64,000 nt of DNA, taken from Nocardioides piscis (lineage in GTDB: Bacteria > Actinomycetota > Actinomycetes > Propionibacteriales > Nocardioidaceae). Under the pieces are notes generated by a model, which searched no databases, had not been told where the DNA came from, and saw only the letters and a list, made by a program, of their open reading frames with translations. The stretch lies in assembly GCF_011300215.1 (NCBI RefSeq), contig NZ_CP049866.1:3163001-3227000 (forward strand), in the 5' to 3' direction. Shown here in pieces: positions 53,036-62,131 of the stretch; positions within the stretch are counted from its first letter, which is position 1; each line of letters opens with the position of its first letter. The position numbers were made by a program, and so were the translations under genes.

Positions 53036-53209
53036 GGGAAGAACCGTAAGGACCCGACGCCCTGCACCTGCGTGGGCACGCCGTCAGTCCAGCGACCAGA
53101 AGCAGAAGACGGGTGCACACAGCTGCGAGATTCGAACCGAACTCGGAGTCGTCGACGGGCTGCCGGCACCCACGCCCATACATACCGGCCCCTTTGCTTT
53201 GATGGCCAC

Positions 53210-55291
53210 ATGACCAACTCGCTCCTGAGCCCCTCGACGCTCCCGTTCGGCCTGCCTGACTACGCCAACCTGAGGGACGACGACTTCCGCGAGGCGATCG
53301 ACCGGGGCATGGCCGAGCACCTGGCGGAGCTGGCGGTGATCGCGAGCAACACCGATCCCGCCACGGTGGCCAACGTGCTGGAGGCCTGGGAGCGATCCGG
53401 CTCACTGCTGACGCGGGCGATGAACGCGTTCTGGGTCGCCAAGTCGGCCGACACCAACGACGAGCGCGACGCCATCGAGGAGGAGTTCGCCCCGCGACTG
53501 GCCCAGCACGAGGACGCGATCCTGCTCAACCCCGACCTCTACCGTCGCCTGACCGAGCTCCGCAGGCGCGCCGACGAGGGCCAGGTCTCCCTCGACGACC
53601 AGGAGGCCCACCTCCTGACCGAGCAGATCAAGGACTTCGAACGCGGCGGCATCGCGCTGCCCGAGAACGACCAGGAGCGGCTGCGCGAGCTCAACACCGA
53701 GCTGGCGACGCTGGCCACGAAGTATGACCAGCTCCTGGTCGCGGGCCGCAACGCCGCCGGTGTCCTGATCACCGACGAGGCCGAGCTCGACGGGCTGAGT
53801 GCGGACGACAGGTCAGCAGCCCGGGAGGCCGCCAAGCAGGCCGGCCAGGACGGCTGGCTCATCACCATCACCAACACCACCGACCAGCCTGCCCTCGCCG
53901 ACCTCACCAACCGTGCAGTGCGCGAACGGGTCTTCCGGGCCAGCACCGAGCGAGGGGCCAAGCCGGGCGAGCACGACACCCGCGGCGTGCTGCTGGCGAT
54001 GACCCGGCTCCGCGACGAGCGCGCCCGCCTGCTCGGCTTCCCCCACCACGCCGCCTATGCCGCCCAGGACGGCTGCGCGGGCAGCACCGAGGCCGTCAAC
54101 GAGATCCTCGGCCGGCTCGGCCCGGCCGCCTTCGAGATCGCCCGGGCGCGCGGTCAGCAGCTGCAGGCCCACCTGGAGTCCATCGAGCCGGGCGCGCGGC
54201 TCGAGCCCTGGGACTGGGCGTATGTCGAACGCCTGCTGCGCGCCCAGGAGGAGGTGCTCGACCAGGGCGCGCTGCGCCCCTACCTCGAGCTCGAGAACGT
54301 CCTGACCCACGGTGTCTTCGCGGCCGCGACAGCGCTCTATGGCATCACCTTCCACCGCCGCGACGACCTCGTGGGCTACACCCCGGACGCGCGGGTCTAT
54401 GAGGTCCGCGAGGAGAACGGCGACGTGCTCGGCGCCGTGGTGATCGACCCCTACACCCGCCCGACGAAGCAGGGCGGCGCCTGGATGACCAGCATCGTCG
54501 ACCAGAGCCACCTGCTCGACGACTCCCCCGTCGTCACCAACACCTGCAACTTCCCCCCGCCGGCACCCGGCAGCCCGAGCCTGCTGTCGTGGGACAACGT
54601 CATCACCCTCTTCCACGAGTTCGGCCACGACCTGCACGGCCTGCTCTCCGACGTCCGCTTCCCCAGCTGCAGCGGCACGGCCGTCCCCCGCGACTTCGTC
54701 GAGTTCCCCAGCCAGGTCAACGAGATCTGGGCGTTCGAGCCGAGCCTGCTCGCCGACTATGCCGTGCACCACGAGACAGGCGAGCCGATGCCCCCCGAGT
54801 GGGTCGAGCAGCTGCGCGACATGGCCGGCAAGGACACGTTCGGGTATGCCGAGCTGCTGGCCGCCTGCATCCTCGACCAGGCCTGGCACCAGACCGCCGC
54901 AGCCGACCTGCCGGCCGACGTCGAGGGCGTCGAGGCGTTCGAGCGCGCCGCCCTGGAACGTGCGGGCGTCGCCCATGCCCCGATCCCGCCGCGCTACCGC
55001 TCGACCTACTTCCACCACATCTTCGGTGGCGGCTATTCGGCGGCCTACTACTCCTACCTCTGGTCGGAGATCATGGACGCCGACACGGTCGCCTGGTTCA
55101 CCGAGCAGGGCGGCCTGAGCCGCGACGCGGGCGAACACTTCCGTCGCACCCTGCTCGCACCCGGTGGCTCGGTCGAGGCGATGGACAGCTATCGCGCGTT
55201 CCGGGGCGGCGACCCCGACCTGAGCCACCTGCTCAAGCGGATCGGCGCAGAGCAGCCCCCACCCGCGGGGCAGGCCCCACCCGCGGAGTAG
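53210..55291 (+). CDS. M3 family metallopeptidase (peptidyl-dipeptidase Dcp type)
   Basis: A 693-residue zinc peptidase of the oligopeptidase A/Dcp group, which trims small peptides in the cytosol. The HExxH motif is LFHEFGHDLHGLLSDV (about residues 465-480), with the third ligand in the downstream FVEFPSQVNEIWAFEP; a later HHIFGGGYSAAYYSYLWSEIMDADTVAWF (about 601-629) has the substrate-binding Tyr/His loop. Length fits Dcp (about 680). ATG 53210 is used. The Pro/Ala-rich last 15 residues are unusual. It ends 4 nt before a convergent gene. Confidence 0.92.
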   Translation: MTNSLLSPSTLPFGLPDYANLRDDDFREAIDRGMAEHLAELAVIASNTDPATVANVLEAWERSGSLLTRAMNAFWVAKSADTNDERDAIEEEFAPRLAQHEDAILLNPDLYRRLTELRRRADEGQVSLDDQEAHLLTEQIKDFERGGIALPENDQERLRELNTELATLATKYDQLLVAGRNAAGVLITDEAELDGLSADDRSAAREAAKQAGQDGWLITITNTTDQPALADLTNRAVRERVFRASTERGAKPGEHDTRGVLLAMTRLRDERARLLGFPHHAAYAAQDGCAGSTEAVNEILGRLGPAAFEIARARGQQLQAHLESIEPGARLEPWDWAYVERLLRAQEEVLDQGALRPYLELENVLTHGVFAAATALYGITFHRRDDLVGYTPDARVYEVREENGDVLGAVVIDPYTRPTKQGGAWMTSIVDQSHLLDDSPVVTNTCNFPPPAPGSPSLLSWDNVITLFHEFGHDLHGLLSDVRFPSCSGTAVPRDFVEFPSQVNEIWAFEPSLLADYAVHHETGEPMPPEWVEQLRDMAGKDTFGYAELLAACILDQAWHQTAAADLPADVEGVEAFERAALERAGVAHAPIPPRYRSTYFHHIFGGGYSAAYYSYLWSEIMDADTVAWFTEQGGLSRDAGEHFRRTLLAPGGSVEAMDSYRAFRGGDPDLSHLLKRIGAEQPPPAGQAPPAE

Positions 55292-55294
55292 CCC

Positions 55295-56338
55295 TCAACC
55301 ACCAAGGTCGCGCAGGACGCGGAGCCGGTGCCGGAGCAGGCCGACTCCGGTCCGGAGCGTCCGCGGCGCCCGCAGGGCGTCGAGGAGAGGGGCCCGCTGG
55401 CGGGTCCACTCAGGATCGCTGGCCAGCGGGCCCTCGAGACCGACCCCGGTCACCGCCCGGGTCATCGCCTCGCGCACCGTCATGAGCGCAGGCCCGGAGG
55501 CCGGCACCCAGGTGGCCTCGGGCCGGCAGACCATGTCGTGGCGCAGCGAGTCGACCAGCGCTGTGACGGTCCAGAACGGCGCGCGGACCAGGCCGGCGGT
55601 GCCGATCGCGACCAGGAGCGGGGGCGCGACCAGGGCCGGCACCCGGACGCGCAGCAGCCGAGCGGCCCGGTCGTGGCTGGCGAGCAGCTTGGGATAGGGC
55701 AGGACGTCCGGGCCACCGATGTCCACGGCCCCCGTCAGGTCGGACGAGTCCCCGAAGGCCTCCACCAGCGCACGCACCGCGTCGGTGACGGCGATCGGCT
55801 GGACACGTGAACGCATCCAGCCGGGGATGGGCTGGATGACGAGCAACGACCCGAGCTGTCGGATGACCTCGAAGGACGTCGAGCCGGCGCCGATGATCAC
55901 CCCGGCCCGGAGCGCCACCGTCGATGCGTCGGCGAGGAGGAGCTCCTCCTCGACCTCGAGCCTGGAGGCGAGGTGGGCCGACAGGTCGTCGCGCGGCACG
56001 TCAGGCACGAGGCCGCTGAGATAGACCAGGCGCGTGACGCCGGCCTGGTCGACTGCTCGGCGTACGACCTGGGCACCCAACAGGTCGCGGCCGGCGAACT
56101 CCCGCCCGGCCATCGAGTGCACGAGATAACACACGCCGTCGACGCCGACGAGCGCGTCAGCGACCTCGGTGGCGTCCGTGACGTCGCACTGGCGCCACTC
56201 GACGCCGGCACCCCAGGCGAACCGCTCGGGATCCGGCGGCGAGGACGAGGCCGCGACGACGTCGTGGCCCTCGTCGAGCAGGGCAGGGACCAGCCGCGAG
56301 CCGACGTAGCCGGTGGCGCCGAGGACGAGGATCCGCAT
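55295..56338 (-). CDS. NAD(P)H-binding atypical SDR
   Basis: A 347-residue protein with an N-terminal Rossmann domain: MRILVLGATGYVGSRLVPALLDEGHDVVAAS (TGxxGxxG-type, residues 7-14) and VDGVCYLVHSMAGREFAGRDLLGAQVVRRAVDQAGVTRLVYLSGL (about 67-111). This is the complex-I-39-kDa/NmrA-like atypical SDR pattern, without a clear Tyr-Lys pair. The C-terminal third (after about 230) contains hydrophobic stretches (LVAPPLLVAIGTAGLVRAPFW). A reductase or sensor role is possible. It is 1 nt after an SRPBCC gene in the same direction, so they are coupled. Confidence 0.82.
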   Translation of the reverse strand: MRILVLGATGYVGSRLVPALLDEGHDVVAASSSPPDPERFAWGAGVEWRQCDVTDATEVADALVGVDGVCYLVHSMAGREFAGRDLLGAQVVRRAVDQAGVTRLVYLSGLVPDVPRDDLSAHLASRLEVEEELLLADASTVALRAGVIIGAGSTSFEVIRQLGSLLVIQPIPGWMRSRVQPIAVTDAVRALVEAFGDSSDLTGAVDIGGPDVLPYPKLLASHDRAARLLRVRVPALVAPPLLVAIGTAGLVRAPFWTVTALVDSLRHDMVCRPEATWVPASGPALMTVREAMTRAVTGVGLEGPLASDPEWTRQRAPLLDALRAPRTLRTGVGLLRHRLRVLRDLGG

Positions 56339-56339
56339 G

Positions 56340-56801
56340 TCACTCCCCCAGGTGGCGCAGCATGTTGTGGGCGAACCGCTTGCCCATCCCGGCCACGACT
56401 CCGTGCATCACCGTCTGCACGGCCAGGCGTGAGATCCGCGGCAACGGGAGGTCGCACCAGATCTCGAGGTCGATCGCGACGTGCGTGCCCGACCCCTCCG
56501 GCCGCAGGACATAGCTGCCCTCGACGCCTGTGCGCTCGTCGGGCTTCGACGGGTCGTGGGCGAAGCCGATGCGCGTGGGCTCGTCGAAGGTCATCACCTC
56601 GGTGAAGGTGGGTGCGATCGTCGCACTCATCACCGGGATGTGGGCCAGCTGCCAGGTCCACCGGTCCCCGTCGACGTCGATGCGTTTGAGGTATGGCGTC
56701 AGCTTGGGCAGCAGCGTCGGGTCGGTGAGCACCGCCCACACCTTGTCGGGAGATGAGCGAAGGGTTGCCTCTGACGTGTTGCGGGCTCGGAAGCGGTTCA
56801 C
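56340..56801 (-). CDS. SRPBCC family protein
   Basis: A 153-residue helix-grip protein starting at GTG 56801. NRFRARNTSEATLRSSPDKVWAVLTDPTLLPKLTPYLKRI (about residues 2-41) and the mid EVMTFDEPTRIGFAHDPSKPDERTGVEGSYVL (about 68-99) fit the family; the C-terminal helix is RISRLAVQTVMHGVVAGMGKRFAHNML. It probably binds a hydrophobic ligand. It directly precedes the NAD-binding gene and lies 25 nt after the end of the SDR on the same strand. Confidence 0.82.
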   Translation of the reverse strand: MNRFRARNTSEATLRSSPDKVWAVLTDPTLLPKLTPYLKRIDVDGDRWTWQLAHIPVMSATIAPTFTEVMTFDEPTRIGFAHDPSKPDERTGVEGSYVLRPEGSGTHVAIDLEIWCDLPLPRISRLAVQTVMHGVVAGMGKRFAHNMLRHLGE

Positions 56802-56826
56802 GCGCCCGAGCCTAGGCAACCCGTGA

Positions 56827-57699
56827 TCACGTGCCGTAGACCGGCTCGGGCGCGAGCCCCTCGGCGACCAGCTCGCGCATCGCGTCCCCCACCTCGCCGG
56901 CCTCCCACCGTCGGCCGAGGTCGCGCGAGGCACCGTGGCGCCAACCGTCCTCCAGCGTGAGCCGGCCGCCCTCGATCTCGATCACCCGGCCGGTCAGGTC
57001 ACAGTCGGCCGAGGCCAGCCACGCGACGACAGGCGAGTTGTCCTCGGGCTCGGGGAGCTTGGCGTCGAACACGCCCTCGGTCATCCGGGTCTTCGCCACC
57101 GGAGCGATCGCGTTGACGCACACCCCGACCCGGCCGAGCTCGGCGGCGGCGACGAGGGTGAGGCCCGCGATGCCGGCCTTGGCGGCCGAATAGGCGCTCT
57201 GGCCGATCGATCCCTGCAGGCCTGCCCCCGACGAGGTGTTGACGACGCGCCCGACGCGCTGGCGGTCGGCCTTCGACTCCGCACGCCAGTAGGTCGCAGC
57301 GTGGCGCAGCGGGGCGAAGTGGCCCTTGAGGTGGACCCGGATGACGGCGTCCCACTCGTCCTCGGAGGCGTTGACCAGCATCCGGTCGCGGACGAAGCCG
57401 GCGTTGTTGACGAGGATGTCGAGCCCGCCGAAGGTGTCGATGGCCTGCTGCACCATCGCCTGCGCCTGGTCGAAGTCGGCCACGTCGGCCGTGTTGACCA
57501 CGGCCTGGCCGCCCATCGCCTCGATCTCCGCGACGACCGACTCGGCCGGGGTCTCACTCGTGCCCTCGCCGGCGAGCGAGACGCCGAAGTCGTTGACGAC
57601 GACCTTGGCTCCCTGGCGTGCCAGCTCGAGGGCGTGGGCGCGCCCGATGCCGCGGCCGGCTCCGGTGACGATGGCGATGCGATCGGTGAGCAGGGTCAT
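56827..57699 (-). CDS. Short-chain dehydrogenase (Rv3548c-like)
   Basis: A 290-residue classical SDR. IAIVTGAGRGIGRAHALELARQGAKVVVNDFG (about residues 8-39) has the TGxxxGIG cofactor motif; LDILVNNAGFVRDRML (about 93-108) the NNAG; VVNTSSGAGLQGSIGQSAYSAAKAG (about 144-168) the catalytic Ser-Tyr-Lys set. Length and place fit Rv3548c of the M. tuberculosis steroid cluster, and a second SDR follows the same direction. The substrate is probably a hydroxyacyl-CoA of steroid ring breakdown. GGAAACCCC precedes ATG 57699. Confidence 0.86.
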   Translation of the reverse strand: MTLLTDRIAIVTGAGRGIGRAHALELARQGAKVVVNDFGVSLAGEGTSETPAESVVAEIEAMGGQAVVNTADVADFDQAQAMVQQAIDTFGGLDILVNNAGFVRDRMLVNASEDEWDAVIRVHLKGHFAPLRHAATYWRAESKADRQRVGRVVNTSSGAGLQGSIGQSAYSAAKAGIAGLTLVAAAELGRVGVCVNAIAPVAKTRMTEGVFDAKLPEPEDNSPVVAWLASADCDLTGRVIEIEGGRLTLEDGWRHGASRDLGRRWEAGEVGDAMRELVAEGLAPEPVYGT

Positions 57700-57746
57700 G
57701 GGGTTTCCTTTCGTCGGGGTTTCGTGACGGGCGCAGAGCGCCCTCC

Positions 57747-58514
57747 TCAACCGCCGAGGGACGTGAGGACGTGGGTGAAGATCGGGGGTTCGCCGCCTCC
57801 GTGGCACTCGACGCTCGCGCCGGAGACATAGGAGGCGAGGTCGCTGGCGAGGAAGACGGCGACGTTGCCGACCTCCTCGGGGTCGGCCATCCGGCCGAGC
57901 GGGATGGTGGCCTCGATCGCGGCGACCGTGTCGTCGCCGCCGTAGTGATCGGCGCTCTGCGGGGTGCGACAGAGCCCCACGTTGATCGAGTTGAGCCGCA
58001 CCCGGGGCGCCCACTCGACTGCCAGGGAGCGGGTCAGCGAGTCGAGACCGGCCTTGGCGGCGCCGTACGCCGCCGTGCCGGGCGAGGGACGCAGGGCGCT
58101 GATCGAGGAGACGTTGACGATCGCCCCGCCGGTCTCCTGCTCCTGCATGACCGCGTTGGCGGCCTGGGCCATCAGCAGCGGCGCGGTGAGGTTGAGCCCG
58201 AGGATCTTGTCGTGGAGGCGCGGCGAGGCCTCGGCCGCCAGGGCGTACGGCGCTCCGCCGGCGTTGTTCACCAGCACGTCCAGTCGCCCGTGGCTGCGCA
58301 CGATCGACTCGACCAGGGCCGCGACCGCGTCGGCGTCGCGCACGTCGCACTGCCGGTGGGTCGTGCCCGGGGCCGGCGCAGCGACGGCGGACCGGGCGCA
58401 GGTGACGACGTCGGCACCGGCTGCGACGAAGCGAGCCGCGATCCCGGCGCCGACGCCTTGGGAGCCACCAGTGACGAGGACCACGCGGCCGGGGAGGTCC
58501 AGGGAGATCGACAT
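57747..58514 (-). CDS. Short-chain dehydrogenase (Rv3549c-like)
   Basis: A 255-residue SDR. VVLVTGGSQGVGAGIAARFVAAGADVVTCAR (about residues 10-40) has the GxxxGxG motif; LDVLVNNAGGAPYALA is the NNAG; IVNVSSISALRPSPGTAAYGAAKAGLD (about 131-157) holds Ser, Tyr and Lys. It starts at ATG 58514, divergent from echA20 with a TetR-type palindrome in the 50-nt gap. The pair of SDRs next to echA20-ipdA-ipdB-ipdC repeats the M. tuberculosis Rv3548c-Rv3553 order, so a role in ring C/D breakdown is inferred. Confidence 0.86.
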   Translation of the reverse strand: MSISLDLPGRVVLVTGGSQGVGAGIAARFVAAGADVVTCARSAVAAPAPGTTHRQCDVRDADAVAALVESIVRSHGRLDVLVNNAGGAPYALAAEASPRLHDKILGLNLTAPLLMAQAANAVMQEQETGGAIVNVSSISALRPSPGTAAYGAAKAGLDSLTRSLAVEWAPRVRLNSINVGLCRTPQSADHYGGDDTVAAIEATIPLGRMADPEEVGNVAVFLASDLASYVSGASVECHGGGEPPIFTHVLTSLGG

Positions 58515-58526
58515 GGCTGATAGCCT

Positions 58527-58548
58527 ACCAAGCAAACGTTTGGTTTGT
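58527..58548. promoter_or_regulatory. Imperfect 22-bp palindrome between SDR and echA20 (KstR2-like position)
   Basis: The site reads ACCAAGC-AAACGTTT-GGTTTGT: a perfect CAAACGTTTG core with partly matching outer arms. It fills the gap between the divergent SDR and echA20, where the KstR2 operator lies in mycobacteria. It does not match the mycobacterial KstR2 motif AnCAAGnnCTTGnT, so either the motif has diverged or another TetR regulator is used. Confidence 0.65.
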
Positions 58549-58564
58549 GCGACGGAGGACTGGG

Positions 58565-59347
58565 ATGACGATCACGAGCGAGCTGCGAGACGACGGGATC
58601 CGAGTGATCACGATGGCGGCACCACCGGTCAACGCGTTGACGGTGCAGGGATGGTTCGACCTGGCCGGCGCGCTCGACGAGGCCAGCGCCGACATGGCGA
58701 CCAAGGTCGTCGTCCTGCGCGCCGAGGGCAAGGGCTACAACGCCGGGGTCGACATCAAGGAGATGCAGAACTCCGCCGGCTTCGACGCTCTGATCGGCGC
58801 CAACAAGGGTTGCTTCGCCGCCTTCAAGGCCGTCTACGAGTGCTCGGTGCCGGTGATCGCCGCTGTCCACGGATTCTGTCTCGGCGGCGGCGTGGGCCTG
58901 GTCGGCAACGCCGACATCGTGGTGGTCAGCGACGACGCCTACTTCGGCGTGCCCGAGGTCAAGCAGGGCGCGCTCGGCGCGGCCACCCACATGGCCAGGC
59001 TCGTGCCGCAGCACCTGATGCGCACCCTCTACTTCACTGCCCGCACGATCAAGGCCACCGAGCTCGTGCAGCACGGCTCGGTCTATGCGGTGGTGCCCCG
59101 CGAGCAGCTCGACGAGACGGCCCTCGAGCTGGCGGCCGACATCGCCGACAAGGACACCCGGGTGATCCGAGCCGCCAAGGAGGCGCTCAACGGCATCGAC
59201 CCGATCGACGTGAACAAGAGCTATCGCTTCGAGCAGGGCTTCACGATGGAGCTCAACCTGATGGGCGTCAGCGACGAGCTGAGGGACACCTTCGCCGGCA
59301 CGGCGAAGAGTGCACACAGTTCCGGAACCGAAAAGAGCAAGCAGTGA
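58565..59347 (+). CDS. echA20: Steroid ring D hydrolase EchA20
   Basis: EchA20 is the crotonase-fold hydrolase that opens the last steroid ring (D) of the HIEC-CoA intermediate. The 260-residue protein has RAEGKGYNAGVDIKEMQNSA (about residues 50-69) and VHGFCLGGGVGLVGNADIVVVSDDAYFGVPEVKQGALGAAT (about 104-144), with oxyanion-hole peptides, and the C-terminal part VNKSYRFEQGFTMELNL. The name rests on position before ipdA and ipdB and on overall likeness. GGAGG lies 7 nt before ATG 58565. Its stop overlaps the ipdA start (GTGA). Confidence 0.88.
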   Translation: MTITSELRDDGIRVITMAAPPVNALTVQGWFDLAGALDEASADMATKVVVLRAEGKGYNAGVDIKEMQNSAGFDALIGANKGCFAAFKAVYECSVPVIAAVHGFCLGGGVGLVGNADIVVVSDDAYFGVPEVKQGALGAATHMARLVPQHLMRTLYFTARTIKATELVQHGSVYAVVPREQLDETALELAADIADKDTRVIRAAKEALNGIDPIDVNKSYRFEQGFTMELNLMGVSDELRDTFAGTAKSAHSSGTEKSKQ

Positions 59348-60228
59348 AGCCACGGACCAAGCAGATGACGATCGACGAGGTGGTCGGGCGCCTCGAGAGC
59401 GGCATGACCATCGGCATCGGCGGCTGGGGCCCGCGGCGCAAGCCGATGGCGTTGGTGCGCGCGATCCTCCGCTCCGACCTGACCGACCTGACCATCGTGT
59501 CCTGGGGCGGCGCGGACGTCGGGCTGCTCGCGGACGCCGGCAAGATCAAGAAGCTCGTCTATGCGTTCGTCTCCCTCGACTCCATCCCGCTCGAGCCGCT
59601 CTTCGGCCTGGCCCGGCAGAACCGGACCATCCCGGAGATCTGCGAGTGGGACGAGGGCATGTTCTTCACCGGCCTCAAGGCGGCCTCCGAGCGGCTGCCC
59701 TTCCTGCCGATGCGGGCCGGTCTGGGCTCCGACGTCCTGCGCAACAACCCCGACCTCAAGCTGGTGACCAGCCCCTATCCCGCCCCCGACGGCGAGCTCG
59801 AGGAGCTGGTCGCCGTACCGGCCCTGAGGCTCGACGTGGCCCTGGTGCACATGAACCGCGCCGACGCCCACGGCAACGCGTCCTACCTCGGCCCGGACCC
59901 CTACTTCGACGACCTCTTCGCGATGGCGGCCGACCAGGTGTTCGTCTCCTGCGAGCAGGTCGTCGACACCGCCGGGCTGAGCGTCGACACACCCGTGCAG
60001 CGGCTGCTGCTCAACCGGATGATGGTCACGGGTGTGGTCGAGACCCCCAACGGGGCGCACTTCACCACGTGCACCCCTGACTACGAGCGGGACGAGAAAT
60101 TCCAGAAGCACTACGCCAGGAGCGCTGCGGACCCGGAGGCATGGGCCGCTTTCAAGCAGCGGTTCCTCTCGGGCGACGAGGACGCCTACCAGGCCGCGGT
60201 CGCCGACTGGACGAAGGAGCAGGCATGA
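59344..60228 (+). CDS. ipdA: Cholesterol ring-cleaving hydrolase IpdA
   Basis: IpdA and IpdB form the CoA-transferase-fold complex that hydrolyses COCHEA-CoA, opening ring C. The 294-residue protein begins KQMTIDEVVGRLESGMTIGIGGWGPRRKPMALVRAILRS (about residues 6-44), then LTIVSWGGADVGLLADAGKIKKL, GSDVLRNNPDLKLVTSPYP and DVALVHMNRADAHGNASYLGPDPYFDDLFAMAADQVFVSCE. These are like class I CoA-transferases, but the complex acts as a hydrolase. It starts at GTG 59344 inside the echA20 stop and ends within the ipdB start (ATGA). Confidence 0.93.
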   Translation: MKPRTKQMTIDEVVGRLESGMTIGIGGWGPRRKPMALVRAILRSDLTDLTIVSWGGADVGLLADAGKIKKLVYAFVSLDSIPLEPLFGLARQNRTIPEICEWDEGMFFTGLKAASERLPFLPMRAGLGSDVLRNNPDLKLVTSPYPAPDGELEELVAVPALRLDVALVHMNRADAHGNASYLGPDPYFDDLFAMAADQVFVSCEQVVDTAGLSVDTPVQRLLLNRMMVTGVVETPNGAHFTTCTPDYERDEKFQKHYARSAADPEAWAAFKQRFLSGDEDAYQAAVADWTKEQA

Positions 60229-61025
60229 GCACCGAGACCAAGACCGAGACCGGCACCGAGATCAGCCGCGCAGAGGTCTGCGCCGCTGCGGTCGCCGACG
60301 CGTTCTCCGACGACGGCGAGATCTTCGGCTCGCCGATGGGCATCATGCCGATGCTGGGCGTGCGGCTGGCCAAGCTCACGTCCAACCCCGACCTGGTCAT
60401 CTCCGACGGCGAGTCACTGTTCCTGGGCGGCGTGCCGCCCCTCTTCGCCAAGGGCGACGTGGTCGAGGGGTGGATCCCCTTCCGCCGGGTCTTCGACGTC
60501 GTGGCCTACGGCAAGCGGCACGTGATGATGGGCGCCACCCAGATCGACCGCCACGGCAACCAGAACATCTCCGCGATCGGCGACTTCGCCCAGCCCAGGC
60601 GTCAGCTCCTCGGCTCCCGAGGCGCTCCCGGCAACACCGTCAACAACCGGACGTCCTACTGGGTGGCCAAGCAGAGCCCCCGCGTCTTCGTCGAGCAGGT
60701 CGACGTGGTCAGCGGCGTCGGCCCCAAGCTGGCCCGCGAGGCCGGCCCCGCCGCCAGCCGCTTCAACGACATCCACCGGATCGTCACCAACCTCGGCGTC
60801 TTCGACGTCAACGGTCCCGACGACACCGTTCGTCTCCTGTCGGTCCACCCCGGCGTCAGCCTCGACGAGGTCCGGGCCGCGAGCGGGTTCGAGATCGCCG
60901 GCCTGGGTTCGGGGTCGGACGCCGACGTCAGCACCACGCGCGTGCCGACCGCCGCCGAGCTGATGCTCATCCGCGAGGTCCTCGACCCCAGGAAGCTGCG
61001 CGAGCGGGAGGTCCCCAGTGCTTGA
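60225..61025 (+). CDS. ipdB: Cholesterol ring-cleaving hydrolase IpdB
   Basis: The beta subunit of IpdAB. The 266-residue protein has FGSPMGIMPMLGVRLAKLTSNPDLVISDGESLFLGG (about residues 33-68), MMGATQIDRHGNQNISAIGDF (about 105-125), RTSYWVAKQSPRVFVEQVDVVSG and a C-terminal TTRVPTAAELMLIREVLDPRKL. The GATQIDxxGNxN element is the beta-subunit hallmark. The first 15 residues are a Thr/Glu/Lys-rich leader (TETKTETGTE). It overlaps ipdA by 4 nt and ipdC by 8 nt. Confidence 0.93.
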   Translation: MSTETKTETGTEISRAEVCAAAVADAFSDDGEIFGSPMGIMPMLGVRLAKLTSNPDLVISDGESLFLGGVPPLFAKGDVVEGWIPFRRVFDVVAYGKRHVMMGATQIDRHGNQNISAIGDFAQPRRQLLGSRGAPGNTVNNRTSYWVAKQSPRVFVEQVDVVSGVGPKLAREAGPAASRFNDIHRIVTNLGVFDVNGPDDTVRLLSVHPGVSLDEVRAASGFEIAGLGSGSDADVSTTRVPTAAELMLIREVLDPRKLREREVPSA

Positions 61026-62099
61026 GCAACAGCTGCGCACCCCGCTCACCGAGCTGACCGGTGTCCGCCACCCGGTCGTCCAGACCGGCATGGGCTGGGT
61101 CGCGGGCCCGCGCCTCGTCAGCGGCACCGCCAACGCCGGCGGCCTGGGCATCCTCGCCAGCGCCACCATGACCCACGCCGAGCTCGAGCAGGCGATCATC
61201 GAGGTGAAGGGCCGCACCGACGCCCCGTTCGGGGTCAACCTGCGCGCCGACGCCGCCGACGCGCCCTCGAGGTGCGACCTGCTGATCGAGCACGGCGTCA
61301 AGGTCGCCAGCTTCGCCCTCGCCCCCAAGCCCGAGCTGATCGCCAGGCTCAAGGAGCACGACATCGTCGTGATCCCCAGCGTCGGCCTGCCCAAGCACGC
61401 GGTGAAGGTCGCCGGGTGGGGTGCCGACGCGGTGATGATCCAGGGCGGTGAGGGCGGCGGCCACACCGGCAGCGTCCCGACGTCGCTCCTGCTGCCCACC
61501 GTCCTCGACGCGCTGGCCGGCTCGGGCAGCGACATCCCGGTCATCGCAGCCGGCGGCTACTTCGACGGCCGCGGCCTCGCGGCAGCGTTGTCGTACGGCG
61601 CTGCGGGGATCGGCATGGGCACGCGGTTCCTGCTGACGGCCGACAGCTCGGTCCCCGAGGCCGTCAAGCGGCTCTACCTCGGCTACGACCTCAACGGCAC
61701 GGTCGTGACCGACAAGGTCGACGGGATGCCGCACCGGATGCTGCGCACCCCGCTGGTCGAGGAGATCGAGGAGTCCTCACGGTTCCGACGACTACCCCCA
61801 CGATCAGGCGCACGCTGGAGTTCAAGCGCGACTCGCAGATGTCGTGGCGCGAGCTGGCCGTCGACGGCCGCGCCATGCGCAAGGCCCAGGGGCGATCGAT
61901 GGCGCAGATGGCGCTGGCCGCCAACACGCCGACGATGCTCAAGGCCGGACTGGTCGAGGGTGACACCTCGGCCGGGGTCCTGGCCGCCGGACAGGTGGTC
62001 GGCGTGCTCGACGACCTGCCGACCTGCGAGGAGCTGATCGACCGCGTGGTGACCCAGGCCGTCTCCGAGCTGCGCCGCGCACACGGTGCCGTGCTCTGA
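61018..62099 (+). pseudogene. ipdC: IpdC-type FMN oxidoreductase, frameshifted in this sequence
   Basis: IpdC is a nitronate monooxygenase-fold flavoenzyme that oxidises an HIP-derived ring C/D CoA intermediate before IpdAB. The first 258 residues are in one frame: HPVVQTGMGWVAGPRLVSGT, ADAVMIQGGEGGGHTGSVPT, and HRMLRTPLVEEIEESSRF. The end is in another: TIRRTLEFKRDSQMSWRELA and NTPTMLKAGLVEGDTSAGVL, which is the expected IpdC C-terminus. Adding one C to the five-C run at 61795-61799 restores a 360-residue protein, near the 355 of M. tuberculosis Rv3553. The start GTG 61018 overlaps ipdB. It is probably intact in the real organism. Confidence 0.85.
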
Positions 62100-62131
62100 G
62101 GACCGCGGCGGCCATCCTCTAGCCTGAGCCG

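Noticed and set aside
56827..58350. A long frame joining the first SDR to upstream sequence
   Set aside because: The upstream half is antisense-phase text over the second SDR; ATG 57699 with GAAAGGAAA starts the real gene.
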